Shown here in pieces: positions 16,089-23,986 of a stretch of 64,000 nt of DNA. The stretch comes from Nitrospirillum amazonense (lineage in GTDB: Bacteria; Pseudomonadota; Alphaproteobacteria; Azospirillales; Azospirillaceae), in the NCBI RefSeq assembly GCF_007828045.1, contig NZ_VITN01000004.1:62001-126000 (forward strand), in the 5' to 3' direction. The notes beneath the pieces were generated by a model that saw nothing but the letters and a program-made list of their open reading frames with translations, was not told the origin of the DNA and searched no databases. Within the stretch, counting starts at the first letter, position 1, and each line of letters begins with the position of its first letter. The position numbers were made by a program, and so were the translations under genes.

Positions 16089-16391
16089 TCACCCGTCCAT
16101 CAAGGACCGCTCGTTCGCGGCATCGTATTTCCGGATGTCGCCTGCCATCCGGCCCTGCCACTTGCCCACGAACGCCCGCGTGTCGGGGGCGTCGAGGTGG
16201 GCGGAAAGGGAGGCTTGGTCGCGCCAGCGCTCCGCGACCAGCAACCGGCCGGCGCTCGGGTCCTCCACCGCCACCGCGTAGGACAGGTTGCCCTCGCGCC
16301 GCCGGACGGACTGCGCGAGCGCCTGGATGTCGGCGGCGAACTCCTCCGTCGCGGAGGGGGCGACCTGAACATGGCCCATCACGATAAGCAT
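16089..16391 (-). CDS. Antibiotic biosynthesis monooxygenase (ABM) domain protein, YgiN-like
   Basis: 100 residues, one ABM ferredoxin-like domain. The pattern MGHVQVAPSATEEFAADIQAL...RREGNLSYAVAVED...LLVAERWRDQASLSAHL matches small putative quinol monooxygenases, which oxidise quinols with O2 and need no cofactor. It begins 28 bases after the quinone-oxidoreductase-like gene on the same strand, so the two form a probable quinone redox pair. The likely controller is the divergent LysR at 17528. The family's biochemistry is mostly inferred, so the activity is uncertain. Confidence 0.82.
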   Translation of the reverse strand: MLIVMGHVQVAPSATEEFAADIQALAQSVRRREGNLSYAVAVEDPSAGRLLVAERWRDQASLSAHLDAPDTRAFVGKWQGRMAGDIRKYDAANERSLMDG

Positions 16392-16419
16392 GGCTGCGGA
16401 CTCCTGGGTCTCTCTCCGG

Positions 16420-17436
16420 TCAAGCGACGGTGAGGGCGATCTTGCCCTGGATGTTGCCGCGCGCGGCGCGTTCGTGCGCCTGGGCCGCCTGGGCCAGCGG
16501 GAAGGTGCTGTCGATCACGACCCGCACGGTGCCGTTGTCGAGCAGGCGTGCGGCCTGATCCAGCTGCGCGCCGCTGGAGCGGACCTGCGTCGTCGAAACC
16601 GTGATACCCAGCGTCTCCGCCTCCCCATGGCCGGTGAAGCCCAGGGGATAGACGGGGAAAAGCGCGCCACCCCGTTTCAGGGTGCGCAGGAAACGGCCGG
16701 TATCGGGACCGCCGACGGTGTCGAGCACCAGGTCCGCATCGCGCACCACCTCCTCGGCGGCCGTCCGGGTATAGTCTATGAACTGGTCGACGCCCAGGTC
16801 GCGCATCAGGCCTTCATTCTTGCCGGAGGCCACGGCGATGACGCGCGCGCCCTGCCATTTCGCCAGTTGCACGGCCAGATGTCCGACACCGCCGCCGGCC
16901 CCGTTGACCAGCACCGTCCGGCCGCGCAGCGGCACCGGCTCATGCTTGTGGGGTTGGAACGGGTTCGGCTCGTCGTGCCCCAGCTCGGTCAGGAACTGCC
17001 AGGCGGTGAGCAGGGACATGGGCGCGCCGGCCGCGTGGATGTGGTCGATGCCGGCCGGCTTGCGGGCCAAATCCGATACCGGGACACTGACATACTCGGC
17101 ATAGGCCTTGCTGCCCTCCATGACATGGTGGGGGAAGCGCACCATGGCATAAACCTCATCGCCCACGCGGAAATCCCCGACGTCGCCGGCCACGGCCGCG
17201 ATGACGCCCGATATGTCCGACCCCAGGATCAAGGGGAAGGTCGGGTGCGGTTGCCATTCGGGGGGAAGCGAACGGTAGCCGTCCCGCAGGTACCAGTCGG
17301 GCGGGTTGAGGCCGATGGCATGGACCCTGACCAGCGCCTCGCCGGGCGCGGGCGTGGGGCGGGGGGCATCCTCATAGCGCAGCACCTCGGGGCCGCCGAA
17401 TTGGTGCAGCCGAACCGCTTTCATCGTGTCGCTCAT
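16420..17436 (-). CDS. NADPH:quinone reductase-like medium-chain dehydrogenase
   Basis: 338 residues from ATG 17436 (AAAGGA seven bases upstream; a longer reading to 17499 has no ribosome site). MKAVRLHQFGGPEVL is the classic start of zinc-independent quinone oxidoreductases in the MDR superfamily. ALVRVHAIGLNPPDWYLRDG and FPLILGSDISGVI follow, and the NADPH site is VNGAGGGVGHLAVQLAKWQGARVIAVAS. The usual structural-zinc cysteines are absent, as in QOR-like enzymes. These enzymes reduce quinones or alpha,beta-unsaturated carbonyls in the cytoplasm. It is divergent from LysR (17528), the probable regulator, and upstream of the ABM gene. Confidence 0.9.
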   Translation of the reverse strand: MSDTMKAVRLHQFGGPEVLRYEDAPRPTPAPGEALVRVHAIGLNPPDWYLRDGYRSLPPEWQPHPTFPLILGSDISGVIAAVAGDVGDFRVGDEVYAMVRFPHHVMEGSKAYAEYVSVPVSDLARKPAGIDHIHAAGAPMSLLTAWQFLTELGHDEPNPFQPHKHEPVPLRGRTVLVNGAGGGVGHLAVQLAKWQGARVIAVASGKNEGLMRDLGVDQFIDYTRTAAEEVVRDADLVLDTVGGPDTGRFLRTLKRGGALFPVYPLGFTGHGEAETLGITVSTTQVRSSGAQLDQAARLLDNGTVRVVIDSTFPLAQAAQAHERAARGNIQGKIALTVA

Positions 17437-17492
17437 GATGCGTTCCTTTCGTGCTTTCAACGCTGGGGCATAGTTTGGCTCCCTCCCCTGAA

Positions 17493-17521
17493 TTGACAAT
17501 CAGGTTGGGAACCGCTTCAGT
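17493..17521 (+). promoter_or_regulatory. Candidate promoter for the LysR gene
   Basis: TTGACA (17493-17498) is a perfect -35 box; a 17-base spacer leads to TTCAGT (17516-17521), a weak -10. It lies just before the LysR start (17528), so the message would have almost no leader. The 91-base divergent region must also hold the quinone reductase promoter. Confidence 0.4.
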
Positions 17522-17527
17522 ATTTCC

Positions 17528-18469
17528 ATGAAGGAACAAATCGGACTTGAAAGGCTGACCGGCCTCATCGCCTTCGCCCGCGTCGGGTCGCTGGGCAGCT
17601 TCACCGCGGCCGCCCGCTCGCTGTCGATTTCGCCCTCGGCGGTGAGCAAGAGCATCCAGCGGCTGGAGCAAAACCTGGGCGTCTCCCTCATCACGCGTAC
17701 GACACGCTCGCTGACCCTGACGCCGGAGGGCCGTGACCTGCACGAACGCGCCCTGCGGCTGCTGCGCGAGGCGGAGGAGATCGAGCAGGCGGCGAAGTCC
17801 GCGCGGTCGGAGCCATCGGGGACCCTGCGCATCGCCGCGTCCCTGCCCATCGGCATCCATCTGATCGCGCCGGCCCTGCCGGCGTTCCGCGCGTGCCATC
17901 CCCAGGTGGCGGTGGACCTGCGCCTGAGCGACCAGTTCGTCGACCTGATCGAGCAGGGGATCGATCTGGCCGTGCGGATCGGCGACTTGCCGGATACGCG
18001 GCTGCTGTCGCGGCGGCTCGCGCCCCATCGGTTCTGCTGCTACGCGTCGCCGGCCTATTTGGCCGCCCGGGGAACGCCGTCGCATCCGGACGACTTGGCG
18101 CGGCATGACACCGCGACCCTCCGCTATCAAAGCTCCGGACAGATGCTGCGCTGGCCCTTCCTCATCGGGGACCGCGAAATCGAGATCGTGCCCCCGTCCG
18201 GCATCGTCATGGACGCCAGCGAGGCGTTGATCGCGGCCCTGGTCGCCGGCGGCGGCATCGGCATCAGCGCCGACTTTGTCGCCGCCCCCTATGTGGCGCG
18301 CGGCGAGCTTGTGCCGGTGCTGTCCGACTATGCGGTCGAGCGGCACAACATCACCGCTGTCTGGCCGGAAAGCCGCCGTGCCAACCCGGCGGTGCGTGCC
18401 TTCCTGGCCCATCTGCAGGATGCCCTGCCGGTGGCCGGCAGGGGCCGGCCATCATCGCCGGCGGCGTAA
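17528..18469 (+). CDS. LysR-family transcriptional regulator
   Basis: 313 residues. The winged helix-turn-helix is [24 protein letters not shown] (about residues 24-47) and [15 protein letters not shown] is the linker entry. The effector domain has the CrgA-like pattern, with [20 protein letters not shown] and [12 protein letters not shown]. It is divergent from the quinone reductase-ABM pair, and related LysR proteins of this group respond to quinones or electrophiles, so control of that pair is the natural inference. The C terminus is a low-complexity G-R-P-S-S-P-A-A tail. Confidence 0.91.
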   Translation: MKEQIGLERLTGLIAFARVGSLGSFTAAARSLSISPSAVSKSIQRLEQNLGVSLITRTTRSLTLTPEGRDLHERALRLLREAEEIEQAAKSARSEPSGTLRIAASLPIGIHLIAPALPAFRACHPQVAVDLRLSDQFVDLIEQGIDLAVRIGDLPDTRLLSRRLAPHRFCCYASPAYLAARGTPSHPDDLARHDTATLRYQSSGQMLRWPFLIGDREIEIVPPSGIVMDASEALIAALVAGGGIGISADFVAAPYVARGELVPVLSDYAVERHNITAVWPESRRANPAVRAFLAHLQDALPVAGRGRPSSPAA

Positions 18470-18529
18470 AGCGCGGAAGAAAGAAGGGGAAGGTGGTGTC
18501 GGCTTGCGTGCGCGCCGTTCGTCGTTCCG

Positions 18530-18661
18530 GTGACAGCGTCTGGCATCCTGGATGAGTATCCTAACCTCGCCGCTTACGTCGCCCGGGGTGAGGCGCGTCC
18601 GGCCTACCAGCGTGCCTTCGCCGCCCAGTGGGCGGTCTTCACCACCGCCTCGGGCGGCTGA
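18530..18661 (+). pseudogene. C-terminal remnant of a glutathione S-transferase gene
   Basis: This 44-codon stretch ends in TGA 18659-18661 and reads DEYPNLAAYVARGEARPAYQ, then RAFAAQWAVF. That is the standard C-terminal end of bacterial GSTs (Y-P-x-L-x-A-Y-x-x-R-x-x-x-R-P-A-Y-x-x-A). Nothing upstream encodes the rest of the protein: the preceding bases are the LysR 3' end and unrelated sequence. I infer a truncated GST gene left after deletion. It lies just upstream of the TetR promoter, so the break may have placed TetR next to LysR. Confidence 0.7.
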
Positions 18662-18678
18662 CGGGGCCACCACAAGGC

Positions 18679-18707
18679 TTGACAGATAAACCTACTAGAA
18701 GGTAGGT
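18679..18707 (+). promoter_or_regulatory. TetR-gene promoter with embedded operator
   Basis: TTGACA (18679-18684) is a perfect -35 box. The spacer and -10 region hold ACCTACTAGAAGGTAGGT (18690-18707), an 18-base dyad with 6-base perfect arms ACCTAC/GTAGGT. A TetR-type dimer bound here would block the promoter. The TetR start codon is at 18715, so the message may be nearly leaderless. The left part recurs at 19356. Confidence 0.7.
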
Positions 18708-18714
18708 ATTATGC

Positions 18715-19308
18715 ATGAGCACTTTATCTACCGTCCCGTCCTCCACCGCCGATGAGATTTTGGCCTGCGCGCGGTCGCTGGTCATGGCGGGCGGCTATAA
18801 CGGCTTCAGCTACGCTGATATCGCCGCGGTCGTCGGCATCCGCAAGGCCAGCATCCACCACCATTTCCCCAACAAGGTGGATCTGGTCCGGACACTGGTC
18901 GCCCGCTATCGCGAGGAGGCGCGCACCGGAATCGCGGAGCTGGAGCGCCATGTCTCCGACCCGCTGGGGCAACTCCGCGCCTATACGGGGTATTGGGAGG
19001 GGTGCATCACCGACGCCAGCGCGTCCTTCTGCATTTGCGCCCTGCTGGCCTGCGAGTTGCCCATCCTGCCGGAAGAGGTGGCGCTGGAGGTCAGGGCCCA
19101 TTTCCGCTTCCTGTCGGCTTGGCTGACCTCGGTGTTCGAGCGGGGGACGCAGCAGGGGCTGCTCCGCCTCGGCGGCACCCCACGGGCGGAGGCGGAGGCG
19201 TTCATGGCCGCCGTCCATGGGGCCATGCTCGCCGCACGGGCCTATGGCGATCCCAAGATGTTCGGGTTCATCACGACACCCCTGCTTGACCGGCTTTCCA
19301 CCCGATAG
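18715..19308 (+). CDS. TetR/AcrR-family transcriptional regulator
   Basis: 197 residues. The N-terminal helix-turn-helix is GYNGFSYADIAAVVGIRKASIHHHFPNKVDLVRTLV (about residues 27-62), with the H-H-H-F-x-N/S-K signature of TetR proteins. The C-terminal ligand domain (residues 75-197) resembles the group with a cysteine-rich SFCICALLACELPILPEEV segment found in regulators of small efflux or redox genes. It is probably autoregulated through the 18690-18707 dyad and, through a related half-site at 19356, may control the downstream membrane-protein gene. Confidence 0.92.
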   Translation: MSTLSTVPSSTADEILACARSLVMAGGYNGFSYADIAAVVGIRKASIHHHFPNKVDLVRTLVARYREEARTGIAELERHVSDPLGQLRAYTGYWEGCITDASASFCICALLACELPILPEEVALEVRAHFRFLSAWLTSVFERGTQQGLLRLGGTPRAEAEAFMAAVHGAMLAARAYGDPKMFGFITTPLLDRLSTR

Positions 19309-19355
19309 AGATGCCACCCTATGCCGGGCGTCATCGTCGCGCGCCTGAAATGCCT

Positions 19356-19368
19356 ACCTACTAGTCGG
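19356..19368 (+). promoter_or_regulatory. Second TetR-type half-site
   Basis: ACCTACTAGTCGG repeats the first nine bases of the dyad in the TetR promoter (ACCTACTAG) but the right arm is degraded. It lies between the TetR stop and the membrane-protein start (19420), a natural place for the same repressor to act. Confidence 0.45.
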
Positions 19369-19419
19369 ATGTTTTATGGCATCCGCAGTTTCCCTTTTCC
19401 GAACCTTATGGAGATCGAC

Positions 19420-19908
19420 ATGTTTGGAATTTCGCCCCTCGGCTGGGTGCACACGCTTGGCAGCCTGCCCGCCATTCCGCTGGCCCTGCATATGTTCATC
19501 CGCCATGGGCGGATCGTGCCGCGGTCGGGACCTGGCGCCGTCTATTTCGTGTCGATGCTGATCGGGGGCGTCACGGTGTTCCTGGTCGCCCACCAGCCTG
19601 TCAGCTACGGCATCGCGGTGGTGACCATCCTGCTGCTGCTTGCCGGATATGGGGTGGGCCGCGTTCCTGGCCTGGGGCGCGCCGGCAGGTATCTGGAGAC
19701 GATTTTCCTCAGCCTGACGGCCTTCCTGCTGATGGTGCCGACGGTCAGCGAAACCCTGCGCCGCGTCCCGGATGGCCATCCCCTGGTCACCGACCTGAAG
19801 TCGCCGCTTTTGCTCGGCGCCCAGGCCGGCCTTCTCGCCCTGCTGGTCATCGGCGTGGCCGCCCAGATCCTTTTCCTGCGCCGGCAGGGAAAGGCCGCCG
19901 TCTCATGA
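19420..19908 (+). CDS. Four-helix integral membrane protein of unknown function
   Basis: 162 residues from ATG 19420 (GGAG about six bases upstream; ATG 19408 also possible). Four hydrophobic segments are visible: about residues 6-24 (WVHTLGSLPAIPLALHMFI), 38-75, 85-110 (YLETIFLSLTAFLLMVP) and 130-152 (AQAGLLALLVIGVAAQILFL). It resembles the DUF2306-like / small heme-free membrane protein groups often found next to TetR genes, but I do not recognise it firmly. It follows the TetR gene by 111 bases, with a TetR-like half-site between. A role in the response to the TetR ligand is inference. Confidence 0.7.
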   Translation: MFGISPLGWVHTLGSLPAIPLALHMFIRHGRIVPRSGPGAVYFVSMLIGGVTVFLVAHQPVSYGIAVVTILLLLAGYGVGRVPGLGRAGRYLETIFLSLTAFLLMVPTVSETLRRVPDGHPLVTDLKSPLLLGAQAGLLALLVIGVAAQILFLRRQGKAAVS

Positions 19909-20062
19909 TGCCGTGATCCGGGCCGCCGGTCCCGCTGACAAAACCCCCGGCATCGTCCAAACGGGACATGCATCGACAATCAAAGGTGCCCCAAGACGGT
20001 ATAGGGATGGCGAAACAACCAGGCGAGGGGTCGGGCCCCTCGGTTTCGCGAGGACCGTCCCC

Positions 20063-20986
20063 ATGCTGAGACTGCTTGCCGCGAGTGTGGCCGCCCTATG
20101 GTGCCTGGGCCTCGGGATCGCCGGCGCCAAGGTCATGCCGTTCCCCTCCACCTGCCACGCGCGGGAGGTTCCGACCAACGGCACCACCCTCCACGTCCGC
20201 GTTTGCGGCAGTGGCCCCGCCGTCGTCCTGGTGCATGGCTACGGCGAGACCGGCGACATGTGGGCGCCGCTGGCGGCCGACCTGACGCGCGATCACACGG
20301 TGATCGTGCCCGACCTGCGCGGCATGGGCCTGTCCGCGCGGGCCACTGGCGGCTTCGACAAGAAGACGCAAGGCCGGGACATCGCGGGCGTGCTGGACGC
20401 ACTGGGTATCGGCAAGACCGACCTGGTCACCCACGACATCGGCAACATGGTGGGCTACGCCTTCGCGGCGGAGAGCCGGGACCGCGTCACGCGTTTCGTG
20501 TTGATGGACGCGCCCATCCCCGGCGTCGGCCCTTGGGATGAGATCCTGAAAAGCCCCTTACTCTGGCATTTCCGCTTCGGCGGGCCGGATATGGAGCGGC
20601 TGGTGGCGGGGCGGGAGCGCATCTATCTCGACCGCTTCTGGAATGAGTTCTCCGCCGATCCGCGCCGGTTCGACGAGGCATCGCGCCAGCACTACGCCAC
20701 CCTCTATGCCCGTCCCGGCGCCATGCACGCCGGGTTCGAGCAGTTCAAGGCCTTCGACCAGGACGTGAAGGACAACCAGGCCTTCCTGGCCCAGGGGCCG
20801 CTCACCATGCCGGTCCTGGCCATCGGCGGCGACCACTCCTTCGGGCCCACCATGGCCGTGGTGGCGCGCGCCGCCGCCAGCACCGTCCAGGAACTGGTCA
20901 TCCCCCAGTCCGGCCATTGGCTGATGGAGGAACAGCCGGCGGCGACCGTGGCCGCCGTTCGCGCCTTCCTGGACGCCAAGGTGTGA
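20063..20986 (+). CDS. Exported alpha/beta hydrolase with Asp nucleophile (epoxide hydrolase/dehalogenase-like)
   Basis: 307 residues from ATG 20063 (GAGGA eight bases upstream). A signal peptide or anchor occupies residues 1-22. The alpha/beta-hydrolase core has LVHGYGETGDMW (oxyanion region) and THDIGN, where Asp125 takes the nucleophile position (Ser in ordinary esterases). His in PQSGHWLMEEQP is the catalytic base. An Asp nucleophile with DLRGMGLS matches epoxide hydrolases, haloalkane and fluoroacetate dehalogenases; the halide-stabilising Trp is not certain, so epoxide hydrolase-like is the safer call. Export to the periplasm is less common for this group. It stands alone, followed by a 254-base gap with no gene. 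Confidence 0.85.
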   Translation: MLRLLAASVAALWCLGLGIAGAKVMPFPSTCHAREVPTNGTTLHVRVCGSGPAVVLVHGYGETGDMWAPLAADLTRDHTVIVPDLRGMGLSARATGGFDKKTQGRDIAGVLDALGIGKTDLVTHDIGNMVGYAFAAESRDRVTRFVLMDAPIPGVGPWDEILKSPLLWHFRFGGPDMERLVAGRERIYLDRFWNEFSADPRRFDEASRQHYATLYARPGAMHAGFEQFKAFDQDVKDNQAFLAQGPLTMPVLAIGGDHSFGPTMAVVARAAASTVQELVIPQSGHWLMEEQPAATVAAVRAFLDAKV

Positions 20987-21074
20987 TCCCGGCCGTCACT
21001 CGCCCGATTGCAAATGAATGCGCCGCCTTGACGGCTGCCCCAAGCCCGGCGTGGCATGTGGAAGCAATCCTAGC

Positions 21075-21107
21075 CTATCCACCCACGATTTTGTCGTCGG
21101 CCGGATA
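21075..21107. repeat. Inverted repeat in the hydrolase-SDR gap
   Basis: CCTATCC and GGATAGG arms about 18 bases apart sit in the 20987-21240 gap. They could form a weak terminator for the hydrolase. Otherwise the gap holds only a GGAG ribosome site before 21241; I see no gene in it. Confidence 0.3.
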
Positions 21108-21240
21108 GGGTAAGTCCAGGGCGTGGCCCCGAAGGCAACGACATGCCACAGGCCTATGCCGCCTTGCCGGTTGGACGGGAACGGGGGCGCTGCCGTAGGG
21201 TGTAGCCTTCTGGTAGCGATCCCATTCCGGAGCGACGTTC

Positions 21241-22119
21241 ATGGCCGACACCCGCACCCCCGCCTTGGAAACCCCCGCAGTGGAAACTCCCGTCTGGCTC
21301 ATCACCGGCTGTTCCACCGGCTTCGGCCGCATCCTGGCCCAGCGGGTGCTGGAGCGGGGATGGCGGGTGGTGGTCACGGCGCGCGACGCCGCCCAGGTGA
21401 TCGACATCGTGGCGACGGCGGATGACCGGGCCATGCCGGCGGCGCTGGACGTCACCCGGTATGACCAGATCGACGCCGTGGTGGCGGCGGCGCAAGAGCG
21501 GTTCGGCCGCATCGACGTGCTGGTGAACAACGCGGGCTACGGTTACCAAAGCGCGATCGAAGAGGGGGTGGAGGCTGAAATCCGCGCCCAGTTCGACACC
21601 AACGTCTTCGGCCTGTTCGCCATGACGCGCGCGGTGCTGCCCCTGATGCGGGCGCAGGGCAGCGGGCACATCCTCAACATTACCTCGGTCGCCGGCCTGG
21701 TGGGCTACCCCGGTTCCGGCTACTACGCCGCGTCCAAGCACGCGGTGGAGGGCTGGTCCGACAGCCTGCGGGCGGAGGTTGAGCCGCTGGGCATCGGCGT
21801 CACCTGTGTCGAGCCGGGCCCCTTCCGCACCGACTGGGCCGGCCGTTCCCTGCGCCAGACGGCCAGCCGCATCCCGGATTACGCCGACACGGCGGCCAAA
21901 CGCCTGGCCGCCACCAAGGACATCAGCGGCAACCAGGCCGGCGACCCCGTGCGGGCCAGCGACATCATGATCGAGATCACGCAGCAACCGATCCCGCCGC
22001 GCCATGTGGTGCTGGGCGCCTGGGGCCAGGACGCGGTGGTGACGCGGCTGCGCCAGCGGCTGGCGGAAATCGAGGGCCAGCGCGAGCGGGCGCTGTCCGC
22101 CGATTTCCCCAATCCCTGA
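21241..22119 (+). CDS. Classical short-chain dehydrogenase/reductase
   Basis: 292 residues. TGCSTGFGR (residues 22-30) is the cofactor-binding motif, NNAGYG (96-101) the structural motif, Ser149 in ITSVAG and Tyr162-x3-Lys166 (YAASK) the catalytic residues. CVEPGPFRTDW after the active site and the 180-290 tail match the bacterial group annotated as SDR oxidoreductases close to 17-beta-hydroxysteroid/retinol dehydrogenase-like enzymes. Arginine at the end of the second strand (TARD) suggests NADP(H). The gene converges on the carboxylesterase gene, 9 bases apart. The substrate is unknown. Confidence 0.9.
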   Translation: MADTRTPALETPAVETPVWLITGCSTGFGRILAQRVLERGWRVVVTARDAAQVIDIVATADDRAMPAALDVTRYDQIDAVVAAAQERFGRIDVLVNNAGYGYQSAIEEGVEAEIRAQFDTNVFGLFAMTRAVLPLMRAQGSGHILNITSVAGLVGYPGSGYYAASKHAVEGWSDSLRAEVEPLGIGVTCVEPGPFRTDWAGRSLRQTASRIPDYADTAAKRLAATKDISGNQAGDPVRASDIMIEITQQPIPPRHVVLGAWGQDAVVTRLRQRLAEIEGQRERALSADFPNP

Positions 22120-22128
22120 GGCCGGCGC

Positions 22129-23823
22129 TCACACCCCCAGCGCCTGCCACATCTCCCGCTCCTGCCCATCCGGATCCAGGGCCACTTGGCACTGGCTGTT
22201 CAGCAGCATGACGGCACGGTCCTTGGTGTCATAGCGGGGCCAGGCCGGCTGACCGGCCGCCGTGGGCAGGCCGGTGCGGGCGAAGCTGGTGAAATAACCG
22301 CTGACGGCCTTGGCGGTTTCCACCAGGCCGGGGCCGTCCCCCTGCAGGTCCGGCATCTCCGTGTTCAGGAAGGTGATGGAGATGTCGATGGCGTGGCCGG
22401 CCCGCAGGGTCCAGTCCGTGCCCTTGATGGGGATGTTGGACTGGAAATCGTTGCGGTAGCGATAGACGGGTGCGCTTTGCGCCGCCTTGCGGTCGGCCAG
22501 GGTGGCGGTGCCGGCGCCCATGGACAGGGCGGTCTCGATGGCGATGCCCTGTTCCACCGGGGTAGCGTCGGGGCGGGTTTGGCGGTAGGTGGCCAGGATG
22601 CGCTCCGCGTCCTGGCCGAAGGCCTGCTGGACCCGGGCCGTCAGGGCGGCCGCGTCCATGTGGAAGAATTCCGGATGGTCGCGCTCGAAGAAGGCGGCCT
22701 CATCCCGCATGTTGCCGATCAGCAGCGGCACGTTGGCCACCATGGCGGGGGCCCCGGGGTCGAAGGGATGGGCGGGCAGGACGGTGCCGTCCACCACGGG
22801 GCCCCAGTTGCCGGGCTTGGGCGCGCGGTTGGCCGCCACGCTGGGCTTGGGCGTGGGGTGGCCGGCCTGCCATTCCATCGTGGCCACGGTCAGGGGGCCC
22901 TGGCCCTTTTCCGCCGCCTGCTGCAGGTCGATGAACTTTTGCGCCGGCACGTCGTGCAGCTTGGCGAAATCCTTGGGATGAATGTCGAAGGCGGCCAGCA
23001 CGCGGCGCGCCGTCTCCGTCGCCACGTCCTTAGGCAGGCCGCGCAGCATGGGGCCGCTCTGCATCCCGGCCTTGTGGAACAGGCCCTGGGCGGCGGGCAT
23101 GCCCATGACGGCGCAGGTCTTGGCGCTGCCGCCGGACTCGCCGAACACCATGACGTTGCCGGGGGCGCCGCCGAAGGTGGCGATGTTCTCCTTCACCCAG
23201 CCCAGGGCGGCGATGATGTCCAGGATGCCCTGGTTGCCGGAGGTGGCGTAGTCCGCCCCGCCCAGTTCGCCCAGGTAGAGATAGCCCAGCAGGCCCAGGC
23301 GGTGGTTGGTCGCCACCACCACCACATCGTAGGTGGCGGCCAGGCGGGCGCCGTCCTGGATGCGCTGGCCGCCGCTGCCGGTGGTGAAGCCGCCGCCGTG
23401 GCAATAGACCATGACCGGCCGCTTGGCCCCATCGTTCACCGCTGGCGTCCAGACGTTCAGCACCAGGCAGTCTTCGCTGTAGGCCGGTTCATGCTCGCCA
23501 TAGGTGGTGCCGGGACCCTGCATGGCGGGCGGACCCAGGCGGGTGGCATCGCGCACGCCCGTCCAGGGCGTCACCTGGGGCGGGGCCTTGAAACGGTTCC
23601 TGCCCGAGACCGGGCCGGCGTAGGGGATGCCCTTGAAGGCCAGGGCGCCGCGGTCGTGCCCACCCCGGATTCGGCCCGCCGATGTCTCCACTTCCACGAA
23701 GGGGCCCACGGTTTGCGTGAACCAGGCGCCATCGTCGGCGCGGGCGGGAACCCAGAAATAGGGTGCGGAGACGGCCGCGGCACCCGCCTGCAACAGGGCG
23801 CGGCGATTCAGGGATAGGGTCAT
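22129..23823 (-). CDS. Tat-exported type B carboxylesterase
   Basis: 564 residues from ATG 23823, which follows GGGAGGAAAATC; the frame stays open far upstream without coding signals. A twin-arginine signal is visible (LNRRALLQAGAAAVSAPYF). The type B esterase marks are CHGGGF (oxyanion hole, residues 141-146), EDCLVLNVWTP and the elbow GESGGS with Ser230. Such enzymes hydrolyse carboxyl esters, for example acetyl, methyl or feruloyl groups on plant polysaccharides. It is divergent from the Gfo/Idh/MocA gene with a LacI-type operator between them, so I place it in the same polysaccharide module as the GH3 enzyme. Confidence 0.9.
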   Translation of the reverse strand: MTLSLNRRALLQAGAAAVSAPYFWVPARADDGAWFTQTVGPFVEVETSAGRIRGGHDRGALAFKGIPYAGPVSGRNRFKAPPQVTPWTGVRDATRLGPPAMQGPGTTYGEHEPAYSEDCLVLNVWTPAVNDGAKRPVMVYCHGGGFTTGSGGQRIQDGARLAATYDVVVVATNHRLGLLGYLYLGELGGADYATSGNQGILDIIAALGWVKENIATFGGAPGNVMVFGESGGSAKTCAVMGMPAAQGLFHKAGMQSGPMLRGLPKDVATETARRVLAAFDIHPKDFAKLHDVPAQKFIDLQQAAEKGQGPLTVATMEWQAGHPTPKPSVAANRAPKPGNWGPVVDGTVLPAHPFDPGAPAMVANVPLLIGNMRDEAAFFERDHPEFFHMDAAALTARVQQAFGQDAERILATYRQTRPDATPVEQGIAIETALSMGAGTATLADRKAAQSAPVYRYRNDFQSNIPIKGTDWTLRAGHAIDISITFLNTEMPDLQGDGPGLVETAKAVSGYFTSFARTGLPTAAGQPAWPRYDTKDRAVMLLNSQCQVALDPDGQEREMWQALGV

Positions 23824-23954
23824 GATTTTCCTCCCGGTTTTATTCTTGGGCGACTTGGGCGCGAGCGCCGCGTCGAAGGGGTTGGAGCTGGCCGGGCGAG
23901 GGGATGCCACCAGCCGGTCCCTTTTCAACGCGGGGTAAACGGCGTATGAGTCTC

Positions 23955-23968
23955 TGATAACGGTAACA
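23955..23968. promoter_or_regulatory. LacI-type operator candidate 2
   Basis: TGATAACGGTAACA lies in the divergent region between the carboxylesterase and the Gfo/Idh/MocA gene. It differs from the site at 25342 at one base and shares the central palindrome with 11641. The 14-base pattern fits TGxTAxCGxTAxCA. Confidence 0.65.
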
Positions 23969-23986
23969 TAAAAACCGGGAGGAACA

